Assembly (NCBI GenBank): GCA_964398185.1
Contig: CAYNML010000026.1
Span: 5,545 to 69,544, forward strand
DNA length: 64,000 bases
Source: Fen-1058 sp964398185
GTDB taxonomy: Bacteria > Chloroflexota > Anaerolineae > Fen-1058
Direction of reading: 5' to 3'
The position numbers and the translations under genes were made by a program. The notes under the pieces are model-generated. The model saw only the letters and a list, made by a program, of their open reading frames with translations, was not told the DNA's origin and did not search any database. Positions 16,974 to 26,281 of the stretch are shown here, piece after piece. Each line of letters opens with the position of its first letter. The stretch's first letter is position 1.

Positions 16974-18827
16974 CTACAACCCGATCGCATGGCGCAGCTG
17001 CTGCACATCGTCGCACCAGTTGCCGACGTTCCAGCGGCCATAGACGCCCATGCCGCCCAACGGATCGGGGCCGAAATAAACCGGCACGTGGATGAGCGTC
17101 AGCCCGTTGTGATTGCCAGCCTGTTCCAACGCAGAGGTGAGCGATTCGGGTGCGCGTCCGCCGTCTAAGGCCAATACACCGGGCACGGCGCGCGCCCAGG
17201 CCGCGTAATCGACCTGAACGGTGTTCCAGGTGGCGAATCCCTGTCCGTACTGATCATTTTGCAGGCCGGTGATGGCGCCCATGCGTCCGTTGTCGAGCAG
17301 CAGGATGCAGCCGCGCGCGCCATGCTCGACGCCGTCGATCAGGATCTGCGGATTCATCGTAAACGATCCATCGCCGGTCAGCGCCAACGCATAGAATGGT
17401 TTCGATGCGACGCCGGTGGCCAGCAGCGCCGAGACGGCGAAGCCCATGTAGCTGGCGCCGGTCTCAGTAAAGGTCCGATCGGGACGTTCATCTTCCACGA
17501 TTTGAAATCCATTCGCTTGCACATCTCCGGCATCAAGGAAGCAGACCGCATCACGCGCCTTGGCCCAATCGGTAGCGATCTTGATGGCAGCGGGCTGGGT
17601 CAACACCGCTCCGCCCCAATATTCGTCAAACAAAACGGGATTCAAAACACGCTCTTGCTTGAAGGACTGCCACGCCGCCTTCTTTTCCGCGCAAGCCTTC
17701 AACCACGCTGTCTTGTCGGCCTGCTCAGAACCGAGAGCGGCATTCAACTTTTCCAGCGTCTGACACACATCGCCGACCAATGCCAGCGTGCGCGTGTAAT
17801 GCGTGGCATCGTCCACATCGGCATTGATATTGATCACGCGTTTCACGTGCGGATAGCCGGTGCGCGAGCAATCCGATTGGCAGACGGCTCGCGTCCCGAC
17901 GGCGATCAACAGGTCGGCGTTCTCCATCGCGTAGTTGCCGCACGACGATCCTTTTGAACCGCCGACGGTCATGTTCTGTGGATGGGCGTATGGGATGCAG
18001 CCTGTCGCGATCGGCGTGTGCACCAGAACTCCACCGGCTCGTTCGAGCAGCCCGGTCAATTCCGCACCGGCGTGGCGTCCACCGCCGCCGACTTTGATCA
18101 GCACACGATCGGCTTCACGGATCCACTGGGCTGCGCGGGCGTAATCGCCCACCGCCGGACCCAGCACAACCGATCGGACTTCTGGCAGTTCCTCGAGATT
18201 GAAATTTGGCAGCCACGTTGCCTGAGTGTTCATCGGCAGGAGCAAATAGTAAGGGCCGGGACGAGCCGGATGATCGACGGTTGCTGCGCCGCGTCGCAGA
18301 GCAGTGGACAGCGCCAACGGAGTATGCAAGCTGTAAGCGCGTCCTAGCGTGGCGGCCATCTGCAAAAACAGCCCCTGTTCATGCCTGGGGACTTGCTGCA
18401 TGTTGAAGCCTTCATCCTCGGTGGTCTCATCGCCGAAGAGATACCAGACGCCGATGCCGTCCGAAGCGGGCGCGAGAGAAGCGGCCAGGGCTTGCAGCGC
18501 GCCCGGCCCAATCGAGGTCACCACCGCCGCTTTTTCGCCTGTCACCCAACGCAACGCCGCGGCTGCATGTGAGGCTTCGATCTCGCTGCGAACGCCGTAG
18601 ACTTTGAGATGCCCGGCCGCTTGATAGACACGCAAGACTTCGCCCACTTCCGTCGAGCCGTGACCGAGGACAGTGAAGTAAGTCTTCACTTCCTGCCGCA
18701 GCAGTCCGAGCACGAGGGCTTCGGAGAGAGTTACATCGAGCCGTGGAGGAAGCAGACCCTGCGCCAGATCCGCCGCATGTTCTGCGCGTTGGCGCGTCAA
18801 TTCTGAGTGAGATGGTTTGTGGTCCAC
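16974..18827 (-). CDS. IolD-like thiamine diphosphate-dependent enzyme
   Basis: A 617-aa ThDP enzyme of the acetolactate-synthase superfamily. Family features: FTVLGHGSTEVGE, GHLKVYGVRSEIEASHAAA (cofactor-activating Glu82), VTSIGPGALQALAAS, and the ThDP motif GDGSFTMN...LLLDNGRMGAITGLQ. The GHGN-like and GHLKVY segments resemble IolD, the trihydroxycyclohexanedione hydrolase of inositol catabolism, but the match is partial, so the substrate may differ. The start is GTG 18827 without a good ribosome site. It lies 26 nt upstream of the transketolase pair. Confidence 0.78.
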   Translation of the reverse strand: MDHKPSHSELTRQRAEHAADLAQGLLPPRLDVTLSEALVLGLLRQEVKTYFTVLGHGSTEVGEVLRVYQAAGHLKVYGVRSEIEASHAAAALRWVTGEKAAVVTSIGPGALQALAASLAPASDGIGVWYLFGDETTEDEGFNMQQVPRHEQGLFLQMAATLGRAYSLHTPLALSTALRRGAATVDHPARPGPYYLLLPMNTQATWLPNFNLEELPEVRSVVLGPAVGDYARAAQWIREADRVLIKVGGGGRHAGAELTGLLERAGGVLVHTPIATGCIPYAHPQNMTVGGSKGSSCGNYAMENADLLIAVGTRAVCQSDCSRTGYPHVKRVININADVDDATHYTRTLALVGDVCQTLEKLNAALGSEQADKTAWLKACAEKKAAWQSFKQERVLNPVLFDEYWGGAVLTQPAAIKIATDWAKARDAVCFLDAGDVQANGFQIVEDERPDRTFTETGASYMGFAVSALLATGVASKPFYALALTGDGSFTMNPQILIDGVEHGARGCILLLDNGRMGAITGLQNDQYGQGFATWNTVQVDYAAWARAVPGVLALDGGRAPESLTSALEQAGNHNGLTLIHVPVYFGPDPLGGMGVYGRWNVGNWCDDVQQLRHAIGL

Positions 18828-18871
18828 AGCAGCCTCGTCTCTTCAACCAAACATCGGCGGTAATTTCTCAG

Positions 18872-18980
18872 TCGTCGCCATTGCGAGCGCCTTTTGCGAA
18901 GCAATCTCTGCGCTAATCAACGAAGATTGCTGGCTGTGCCGGAGATTGCTTCGGCGCAAACTGCGCTCCTCGCAATGACG
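18872..18980. repeat. Dispersed CATTGCGAG palindromic repeat, copy 2
   Basis: CGTCGCCATTGCGAGCGC...CGAAGCAATCTCTG on one arm and GGAGATTGCTTCG...CGCTCCTCGCAATGACG on the other, with a duplicated AAGATTGCTGG in the loop. It fills the 190-bp gap between iclR and the IolD-like gene. Confidence 0.85.
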
Positions 18981-19019
18981 GCTGAGTAGTTGCTATCAGC
19001 GGCTAAATAGCGCTGAAGA

Positions 19020-19760
19020 CTAACGGGTGAACGTCATGCGCTCGGACAGCGCCTGTCCGAGCTCGACCACAATCGCCGCCAACTGCGGAAGCCGCTCCGG
19101 GGTGATGCGCGTGGCGGGACCGGAAATCCCGATCGCCCCGATCGCTTTTCCGCGGAAGTCAAACACCGGCACGGCAACACAGCGCACGCCGGGATCGAAT
19201 TCCTCGTCGTCCACGGCGTAGCCGATGCGGCGGACTTCCTCAAGATGATCTTGCAAGGCTCGTTTGCTTTTGATCGTGCGCGGTGTAAAGCGTTCGAGCG
19301 TGGACGGTATTTCAACATCGCCAAAAGCGAGCAGGGCCTTGCCGAGAGCGGTGCAGTGCAGCGGATTCATCGTCCCGACTTCAGCATTGACGCGCAGCGT
19401 GGCCGGCGACGCGACCTGATCGATGTAGAGGGCTTTGCCCTGCGCGGGGACGGCCAGATGTGCGCATTCGCCGGTGCGTTCCATCAACTGCCGGAGATAG
19501 GGCTTCGCCGCTTCGCGCAACGGCAGGCGGGTCAATACGCTGCGGCTAAGCCCGACCACTTGCGGCCCGAGGTGATACCGGCGCGTGACCTCGTCCTTTT
19601 CGGCGTAACCGTACCGCGCCAGGGTGGACACCAGCCGCGAAGCGCTGCCCTTGTCCACCTTCAGAGTTTCAGCCAATTCGGTGATGCTGACACCATCTGA
19701 AGCCTGCCCGAGCAGGTCAAGGATTTTCAAGCCGCGCGCGAGGGATTGGATCTCGGTCAT
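19020..19760 (-). CDS. IclR-family transcriptional regulator
   Basis: A 246-aa regulator: N-terminal winged helix-turn-helix (SLARGLKILDLLGQ, SITELAETLKVDKGSASRLVSTL, residues 5-55) and a C-terminal effector domain with NPLHCTALGKALLAF and GIGYAVDDEEFDPGVRC-like segments (actual IGYAVDDEEFDPGVRC), AIGAIGISGP. IclR proteins usually control adjacent catabolic genes and themselves. It is first in the minus-strand order before the IolD-like, transketolase and isomerase genes and is the likely sensor of the pathway substrate. Confidence 0.92.
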   Translation of the reverse strand: MTEIQSLARGLKILDLLGQASDGVSITELAETLKVDKGSASRLVSTLARYGYAEKDEVTRRYHLGPQVVGLSRSVLTRLPLREAAKPYLRQLMERTGECAHLAVPAQGKALYIDQVASPATLRVNAEVGTMNPLHCTALGKALLAFGDVEIPSTLERFTPRTIKSKRALQDHLEEVRRIGYAVDDEEFDPGVRCVAVPVFDFRGKAIGAIGISGPATRITPERLPQLAAIVVELGQALSERMTFTR

Positions 19761-19771
19761 TGTTGAGTATG

Positions 19772-19788
19772 ATACAACAGGATTGTAT
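19772..19788. promoter_or_regulatory. Putative IclR operator overlapping its own promoter
   Basis: ATACAA-CAGGA-TTGTAT is a perfect 6-bp inverted repeat, 12 bp upstream of the iclR start. The minus-strand TATAAT at 19787-19792 overlaps it, so bound IclR would block initiation (autoregulation). Confidence 0.6.
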
Positions 19789-19792
19789 TATA

Positions 19793-20021
19793 TGCAACTT
19801 GGATAGATCGCTTGCGTACGCGCTTGCGTGTGCGTTAAAGTTTTGCGCGACGTCACATTCGGCGAATGGAATTCACGCCTACAGCCACGCAAAGCCGACC
19901 TTCGCCGGCTGGAAATCAGTCGGTGCAGGCCGACTTCGTGTGGTCGTTGCAGCGATTTAAATTGCCGAGGGGCTGTTCTGCATCTTGAGCCGTTTTGCCA
20001 GGAGTCCGAGAGGCGCTGGGC
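19793..20021. other. Intergenic region with decayed palindromes, no gene seen
   Basis: About 230 bp between the divergent iclR and rrf2 genes. It contains broken hairpin words such as GCCGACCTTCGCCGGC and GTCGGTGCAGGCCGAC, reminiscent of worn repeat elements. No convincing coding frame or RNA gene was seen. Confidence 0.5.
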
Positions 20022-20056
20022 TTGACAACATCCAGGTTTGGCGGTATCCTGTTGTC
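20022..20056 (+). promoter_or_regulatory. Promoter and palindrome upstream of rrf2
   Basis: TTGACA (20022-20027), 17-bp spacer and TATCCT (20045-20050). GACAACA (20024-20030) and TGTTGTC (20050-20056) are perfect inverted arms that overlap both promoter hexamers, a good layout for repression, possibly by the Rrf2 protein itself. Confidence 0.65.
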
Positions 20057-20091
20057 GCTAAAGCCTATATGAATGGTAGAGTTTAGCCCAC

Positions 20092-20562
20092 ATGAAACTG
20101 ACCAAGCGCGGCGAATACGGTCTCAAGGCCCTCATCGATCTGGCGGCGCAGGACGATCCGCAGGCCGCCACCCAGATCAAAGACATTGCCCAGCGCCAGC
20201 AGATTCCGGTGAAATTCCTGGAACAGATCTTGCTGACGTTGAAGAACGCCGGGCTGCTGCGCAGCCGCGCCGGGGTGGGCGGCGGCTATTATCTCGCCAG
20301 GCCGCCGGCTGAGATTACGCTGGGGCAGGTGGTGCGTGTGCTGGATGGCCCGTTAGCGCCGATTTCGTGCGTCAGCCAGATGGCCTACGAGCGCTGCGTG
20401 TGTGAAGACGAGGCCACCTGCGGGCTGCGGCTGGCAATGCTGGACGTGCGCAACGCCATCGCCGATATTCTCGATCAGACGACGCTGGCCGATGTAACGG
20501 CGCGCACGGGACGAGCGCAGCGCCGGGCTGCGACCAAAACGAAATCGCGCGCCACTCGCTAA
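20092..20562 (+). CDS. Rrf2-family transcriptional regulator with cysteine cluster
   Basis: A 156-aa Rrf2 protein. The winged helix starts MKLTKRGEYGLKALIDLA and continues IPVKFLEQILLTLKNAGLLRS and GVGGGYYLARP. A cysteine-rich loop SCVSQMAYERCVCEDEATCGLR could bind an iron-sulfur cluster, as in IscR- and NsrR-like members, or act as a thiol sensor. The C-terminus is basic (RRAATKTKSRATR). It lies directly before pstS, so control of phosphate uptake by redox or Fe-S state is possible but unproven. Confidence 0.92.
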   Translation: MKLTKRGEYGLKALIDLAAQDDPQAATQIKDIAQRQQIPVKFLEQILLTLKNAGLLRSRAGVGGGYYLARPPAEITLGQVVRVLDGPLAPISCVSQMAYERCVCEDEATCGLRLAMLDVRNAIADILDQTTLADVTARTGRAQRRAATKTKSRATR

Positions 20563-20632
20563 ACCAGCGCAGCGAACGGTAAGGCGTCGTTTTTTTGTCG
20601 ATTAAAACTATACTAATTCACTCGACTTTATA

Positions 20633-20653
20633 TACAATACGCGCAGCGCGTAT
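20633..20653. promoter_or_regulatory. -10 box and palindrome before pstS
   Basis: TACAAT at 20633-20638 is followed immediately by ATACGCG-CAG-CGCGTAT (20637-20653), a perfect 7-bp inverted repeat. It would be an operator over the start site or a hairpin at the mRNA 5' end of the pst operon. A T-rich tract at 20590-20597 may end rrf2 transcription. Confidence 0.5.
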
Positions 20654-20676
20654 ATCTTTCATAATGGAGGCAGCAC

Positions 20677-21654
20677 ATGCAGCCGCAAATTCGACGAGGG
20701 ATCATGTTCGTGTTGGCAAGCGCGTTGTTCGTGCCCATGCTGGCGGCGTGCGGCGGGCAACCGGCCGCGCCGGCGGCGGACGGCGAGCTGCGGGGGACCA
20801 TTACCGCTTCCGGAGCCTTCGCGCTGTATCCGATGCTGGTGACGTGGGGCGAAGAGTATCAGAAGCTGCACCCCGGCGTGCAGTTCGACATCTCGGCGGG
20901 CGGCGCAGGCAAAGGCATGACCGACGCGCTGGGCGGGCAGGTGGACATCGGCCTGGTGTCGCGCGAGATCAAACCCGAGGAAGAGCAGAAAGGTGCGTAC
21001 TGGGTGTCCGTGGTCAAGGACGCGGTCTTCCCCACCGTCAACGAGAAGAACCCGGTGTTAAGTGATTTGTTGAGCCAGGGTGTCTCGCGCGAGCAGTTCA
21101 GCGACATCTTCATCACGGGCAAACTCAAGACGTGGGGCGAGTTGGTCGGTCGCCCTGAGATCACCGCTGAGATTCACGTCTACACGCGATCGGATGCGGC
21201 GGGCGCGCCAGAAACGTGGGCCAAATATCTCGGCAACAAAAAGCAGGAAGACCTGTTGGGCATCGGCGTGTTTGGCGATCCCGGCATTGCCGAGGCGGTC
21301 GCCAAGGATCCGTTGGGCATTGGTTACAACAATCTCGGCTATGCGTACGATGCCGCTTCGGGCCAGCCTGTCGCCGGCCTGGTGGTGCTGCCGGTGGACG
21401 CCAACAACAGCGGTCGGGCCGAAGCCGACGAAGTGCTGGACACCAAAGCCACAGCGATGGCAGCCGTGGCCAGCGGCAAATATCCTTCGCCGCCGGCGCG
21501 CGCGCTGAACCTGGTGACCAAAGGCAAACCATCCGGTCTGGTGCAGGACTTCATCGCGTGGACGCTGACCGACGGGCAGGCATTTGTCGAGAGCGCCGGA
21601 TACATTCCGCTGACGCCTGAGCTGCTGAACGAAGGTCTGCAAAAGATCAAATAG
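20677..21654 (+). CDS. pstS: Phosphate ABC transporter substrate-binding lipoprotein
   Basis: A 325-aa PstS-like protein with a lipoprotein signal peptide ending LAAC at about residue 25. Phosphate-binding features include ASGAFALYPML, ISAGGAGKGMTDALGGQVDIGLVSR and YTRSDAAGAPETW. GGAGG lies 8 nt before the ATG. It heads pstSCAB and captures phosphate outside the membrane. No phoU follows. Confidence 0.9.
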   Translation: MQPQIRRGIMFVLASALFVPMLAACGGQPAAPAADGELRGTITASGAFALYPMLVTWGEEYQKLHPGVQFDISAGGAGKGMTDALGGQVDIGLVSREIKPEEEQKGAYWVSVVKDAVFPTVNEKNPVLSDLLSQGVSREQFSDIFITGKLKTWGELVGRPEITAEIHVYTRSDAAGAPETWAKYLGNKKQEDLLGIGVFGDPGIAEAVAKDPLGIGYNNLGYAYDAASGQPVAGLVVLPVDANNSGRAEADEVLDTKATAMAAVASGKYPSPPARALNLVTKGKPSGLVQDFIAWTLTDGQAFVESAGYIPLTPELLNEGLQKIK

Positions 21655-21717
21655 CGCGGTAAGCCGATCGGGTGCGGAGACCAACGAGCCTCTGCACTCG
21701 ATCGCAAGGAGTGAGCG

Positions 21718-22683
<966 letters not shown>

Positions 22684-22750
22684 TCAACTCTGTCGCTCAG
22701 CGTCCGCGCGGACGTTCAACCGCGGGGACGCGGTTGATGAGCAAGCGCAG

Positions 22751-23626
22751 ATGAGGGCGGCTATGCAGAAAAATAAACTGGCCCGACGACACGTGGAAGA
22801 AGCGATCTTCAAAGCGTTGATGATCGGTTCGTTCGTGTTTGTGGTGGGCGGATTGATCTTTATCCTGATCACGATCGTGATCAAGGGCTTGCCTGCGTTG
22901 ACGCTGGACATGCTGACGCAGACGCCCAAAGGCGGCTTCTATCTGGGCAGGGAAGGCGGCATCCTCAACGCGATTGTGGGATCATTGTATCTGGCGACGG
23001 GCGCAACGATCCTGGCGCTGCTGGTGAGCATCCCGATTGTTTTGTACCTGACGACCTATGCCCAGCGATCGCGTTTGGCCGGCACGATGCGGCTGTCACT
23101 CGATGTGATGTGGGGCATTCCGTCGATCGTGTACGGCGCGTTCGCCTTCATCATCATGCTGGCGATCGGGATGCGGGTTTCGCTATTAGCCGGCATCATC
23201 GTGTTGGGGCTGATCGAAATTCCGATCATGGTGCGCGCGATGGACGAGGTGATCCGATCGGTGCCGCAGGAATTGCGCGAAGCCTCGTATGCGTTGGGCG
23301 CCACGCGGCTGGAAACGGCGGCGAAGGTGGTGCTGCGTCAAGCGCTGCCGGGTATCGTCACTGCGATCTTGCTGGCGTTCGGGCGCGGCATCGGCGATGC
23401 AGCGGCGGTGTTGTTTACGGCGGGTTACACCGATCGGATGCCCGATGGCTTGCTGCGACCCGTTGCATCGCTGCCGTTGGCAGTCTTCTTTCAACTGGGT
23501 ACGCCGTTCCCCGAAGTGCAGCAGCGCGCGTATGCGTCGGCGCTGGTGCTGACGATCATAGTGCTGCTGATCAGTCTCGGCTCGCGCTTGTTGGCACGGC
23601 GCTTGTCGCGGAACGTGGTGAAGTAG
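22751..23626 (+). CDS. pstA: Phosphate ABC transporter permease
   Basis: A 291-aa permease with about six helices. It has YAQRSRLAGTMRLSLDV, GIPSIVYGAFAF and the EAA-loop ELREASYALGATRLETAAKV contacting PstB. ATG 22751 is the longest start; ATG 22763 has a better GAGGG ribosome site. A dispersed repeat separates it from pstB. Confidence 0.92.
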   Translation: MRAAMQKNKLARRHVEEAIFKALMIGSFVFVVGGLIFILITIVIKGLPALTLDMLTQTPKGGFYLGREGGILNAIVGSLYLATGATILALLVSIPIVLYLTTYAQRSRLAGTMRLSLDVMWGIPSIVYGAFAFIIMLAIGMRVSLLAGIIVLGLIEIPIMVRAMDEVIRSVPQELREASYALGATRLETAAKVVLRQALPGIVTAILLAFGRGIGDAAAVLFTAGYTDRMPDGLLRPVASLPLAVFFQLGTPFPEVQQRAYASALVLTIIVLLISLGSRLLARRLSRNVVK

Positions 23627-23638
23627 TTGGATTGCGAA

Positions 23639-23724
23639 CGTCATTGCGCACGTTGTGCGCGAAGCAATCTCTCCCGCCGGGCTAGAGATTGCTTCGTCGC
23701 TGGAAAGCGCTCCTCGCAATGACG
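23639..23724. repeat. Dispersed CATTGCGAG palindromic repeat, copy 3
   Basis: CGTCATTGCGCACG...CGAAGCAATCTC and GAGATTGCTTCGTCGC...GCTCCTCGCAATGACG form long inverted arms. It is inside the pst operon between pstA and pstB, so a strong hairpin may set the transport gene ratio. Confidence 0.85.
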
Positions 23725-23735
23725 GAAGGGATAAC

Positions 23736-24491
23736 ATGGAAGCACATATCCAAGTCCAGAATCTGAATGTCGCTTACAGCGGGCACGCGGCGTTGAAAAA
23801 CGTGTCGGTGGAAATTCCCAAAGGGCAGATTACGGCCATCATGGGGCCGTCAGGCTGCGGCAAAACGACGCTGCTGAAGAGCATGAATCGCTTGCTGGAA
23901 CTGAGCGATGAGGTGAAGGTCACCGGCCAGGTGTTGATCGACGGGATCGATATTTACGATCCGACGATCGATGTAACCGAGGTCCGTAAAAAGACGGGCC
24001 TGCTGGCGCAGCGGCCGTTTCCGCTGCCGATGTCGATCCGCGACAACGTGGCCTACGGCATGAAGATCCACGGAACGAAGAAGGGCAAAGAAACCGATTG
24101 GGCAGTGCAGCATTACCTGGAAATGGCCGGCCTGTGGGACGAGGTAAAAGATCGCTTGAAATCACCGGCGGCGAGATTATCCATCGGACAGCAGCAGCGG
24201 CTGTGCCTGGCGCGCGGCCTGGCGGTGGAGCCGGAGATCATCCTCGGTGATGAACCGACCTCGGCGCTCGATCCGATCTCGGCGCAGCACATCGAGGGCA
24301 AGCTGCACGAGTTGAAGGAGAAGTACACGGTGGTGCTGGTGACGCACACGCTGCGCCAGGCCAAGCGCCTGGCCGATTACGTGATCTTCATGTACCTCGG
24401 CGAAGTCGTGGAAGCCGGGATCGCGCGCGAGGTGTTTGAGCATCCGCAAGAGGCGCGGACGCAGGCGTTCATTGAAGGGGCCATCGGGTAG
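23736..24491 (+). CDS. pstB: Phosphate ABC transporter ATP-binding protein
   Basis: A 251-aa ABC ATPase: Walker A MGPSGCGKTTLLKS, Q-loop in KKTGLLAQRPFPLPMSIRDN, signature SPAARLSIGQQQRLCLAR (variant of LSGGQ), Walker B EIILGDEPTSALDP and switch His VLVTHT. ATG 23736 follows GGAAGGG; the open frame extends upstream only through the repeat. The LSIGQ signature is slightly unusual. It powers phosphate import with PstCA. Confidence 0.95.
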   Translation: MEAHIQVQNLNVAYSGHAALKNVSVEIPKGQITAIMGPSGCGKTTLLKSMNRLLELSDEVKVTGQVLIDGIDIYDPTIDVTEVRKKTGLLAQRPFPLPMSIRDNVAYGMKIHGTKKGKETDWAVQHYLEMAGLWDEVKDRLKSPAARLSIGQQQRLCLARGLAVEPEIILGDEPTSALDPISAQHIEGKLHELKEKYTVVLVTHTLRQAKRLADYVIFMYLGEVVEAGIAREVFEHPQEARTQAFIEGAIG

Positions 24492-24582
24492 AAGATTTCT
24501 GATTGCTGATTTTTGATTTTCGATTTACGATGGAGAGGACGCATGACGGGTTCTCTCCATTTTGCTTTCAAGGGAGCGGCAC

Positions 24583-26193
24583 ATGGACAGCATCGAATCC
24601 CAGATCGATGTGAATGATCCGCAGTTTAAGGCGAACGCCGCGCACAACCGGCGCCTGGCGGAGGAACTGCGCGAGCACGTGAGGATCGCGCGGCAGGGCG
24701 GGGGCGAGAGGTATCAGAAGCGGCAGCGTGAGCAGGGTAAGTTGTTCGTGCGCGATCGCATCGATAAGCTGCTGGATCAAGGATCGGCGTTTCTGGAATT
24801 GTCGCCTTTAGCCGCGCACGAGCTGTATCACAACGAAGCGCCGTGCGCAGGCATCGTCACCGGGATCGGTCGAGTGAGTGGGTGTGAATGTTTGATCGTG
24901 GCGAACGATGCGACGGTGAAAGGCGGCACGTATTATCCGTTGACGGTGAAGAAGCATCTGCGGGCGCAGCAGGTGGCCGAGGAAAATCATCTACCGTGCA
25001 TCTATCTGGTCGATTCGGGCGGCGCGTTTCTGCCGATGCAGGATGAGGTCTTTCCCGATGCCGATGACTTTGGCCGCATCTTCTACAATCAGGCGCGCCT
25101 GTCGGCCAGGGGGATTCCACAGATCGCCGCGGTGATGGGATCGTGCACGGCGGGCGGCGCGTACGTGCCCGCAATGAGCGACGAGACGGTGATCGTGAAG
25201 GGGACGGGCACGATTTTCCTGGGCGGGCCGCCGCTGGTGAAAGCGGCGACGGGCGAGGAAGTGAGCGCCGAAGAACTGGGCGGGGCCGATGTGCACACGC
25301 GCCGATCGGGGGTGGCCGATCATTACGCGGAAGACGACGAGCACGCGCTCGAGATCGTGCGGGGCATCGTCGAGACGTTGAACGTGAGAAAAACAATCGG
25401 GTTGGAGGTACAGCCGCCTGAGGAGCCGATCTACGATCCGCAAGAGTTGTATGGCATCATTCCTGCTTCGTTCCGAGAAGCGTATGATGTGCGCGAGGTG
25501 ATCGCGCGGCTCGTCGATGGCAGCCAGTTCCGCGAGTTCAAGGCGTTGTACGGCACGACGCTGGTGTGCGGTTTCGCGCGCATTGCCGGGATGCCGATCG
25601 GGATGGTGGCAAACAACGGGGTGCTGTTCAGCGAAAGCGCGTTGAAGGGCGCGCACTTCGTCGAGTTGTGCACGGCGCGCGGCATTCCGTTGTTGTTCCT
25701 GCAAAACATTACGGGCTTCATGGTGGGGCGGCAATACGAAGCGGGCGGCATTGCCAAAGACGGCGCGAAGCTGGTGCACGCCGTGGCGAATGCCAACGTG
25801 CCGAAGTTTACGGTGATTATCGGCGGATCGTTCGGCGCGGGCAATTACGGCATGTGCGGGCGCGCCTACGGGCCGCGTTTTCTGTGGATGTGGCCGAATG
25901 CCCGCATCAGCGTGATGGGCGGCGAACAGGCGGCGAATGTGCTGCTCACGGTGAAGCAGGAGCAGCTGGCCCGATCGCATCATCCGCTGTTGAACGAGCA
26001 GCAGCAGGCGGAGTTCAAGCAGCCGATTCTGGAGAAGTACGAACGCGAAGGCAGCCCGTATTACTCGACCGCGCGCCTGTGGGACGACGGGATTTTGGAT
26101 CCGATCGAGACGAGAAGAGCGATCGGGTTGGCGTTGAGCGCGAGTTTGAAGGCGCCGATCATGAAAACAGAGTATGGCGTGTTCAGGATGTAA
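24583..26193 (+). CDS. Acyl-CoA carboxylase carboxyltransferase subunit (MCC-beta type)
   Basis: A 536-aa biotin-dependent carboxyltransferase beta subunit. Length and motifs (LPCIYLVDSGGAFLP, AAVMGSCTAGGAYVPAMSD, GGPPLVKAATGEEV, FLQNITGFMVGRQYEAGGI) fit 3-methylcrotonyl-CoA carboxylase, which carboxylates in leucine degradation. ATG 24583 has AAGGGAG upstream. No biotin carboxylase/carrier subunit is adjacent, so that partner must be elsewhere or shared. Propionyl- or geranyl-CoA specificity cannot be excluded. Confidence 0.9.
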   Translation: MDSIESQIDVNDPQFKANAAHNRRLAEELREHVRIARQGGGERYQKRQREQGKLFVRDRIDKLLDQGSAFLELSPLAAHELYHNEAPCAGIVTGIGRVSGCECLIVANDATVKGGTYYPLTVKKHLRAQQVAEENHLPCIYLVDSGGAFLPMQDEVFPDADDFGRIFYNQARLSARGIPQIAAVMGSCTAGGAYVPAMSDETVIVKGTGTIFLGGPPLVKAATGEEVSAEELGGADVHTRRSGVADHYAEDDEHALEIVRGIVETLNVRKTIGLEVQPPEEPIYDPQELYGIIPASFREAYDVREVIARLVDGSQFREFKALYGTTLVCGFARIAGMPIGMVANNGVLFSESALKGAHFVELCTARGIPLLFLQNITGFMVGRQYEAGGIAKDGAKLVHAVANANVPKFTVIIGGSFGAGNYGMCGRAYGPRFLWMWPNARISVMGGEQAANVLLTVKQEQLARSHHPLLNEQQQAEFKQPILEKYEREGSPYYSTARLWDDGILDPIETRRAIGLALSASLKAPIMKTEYGVFRM

Positions 26194-26281
26194 CAGGAGC
26201 AGTTTGGCGCAGGGGCAGCGCGGGGAATGAAGCGTGACGCTGCGGGACGGCGAGATGTGCTGCACAGAAAGGATCACGAAC

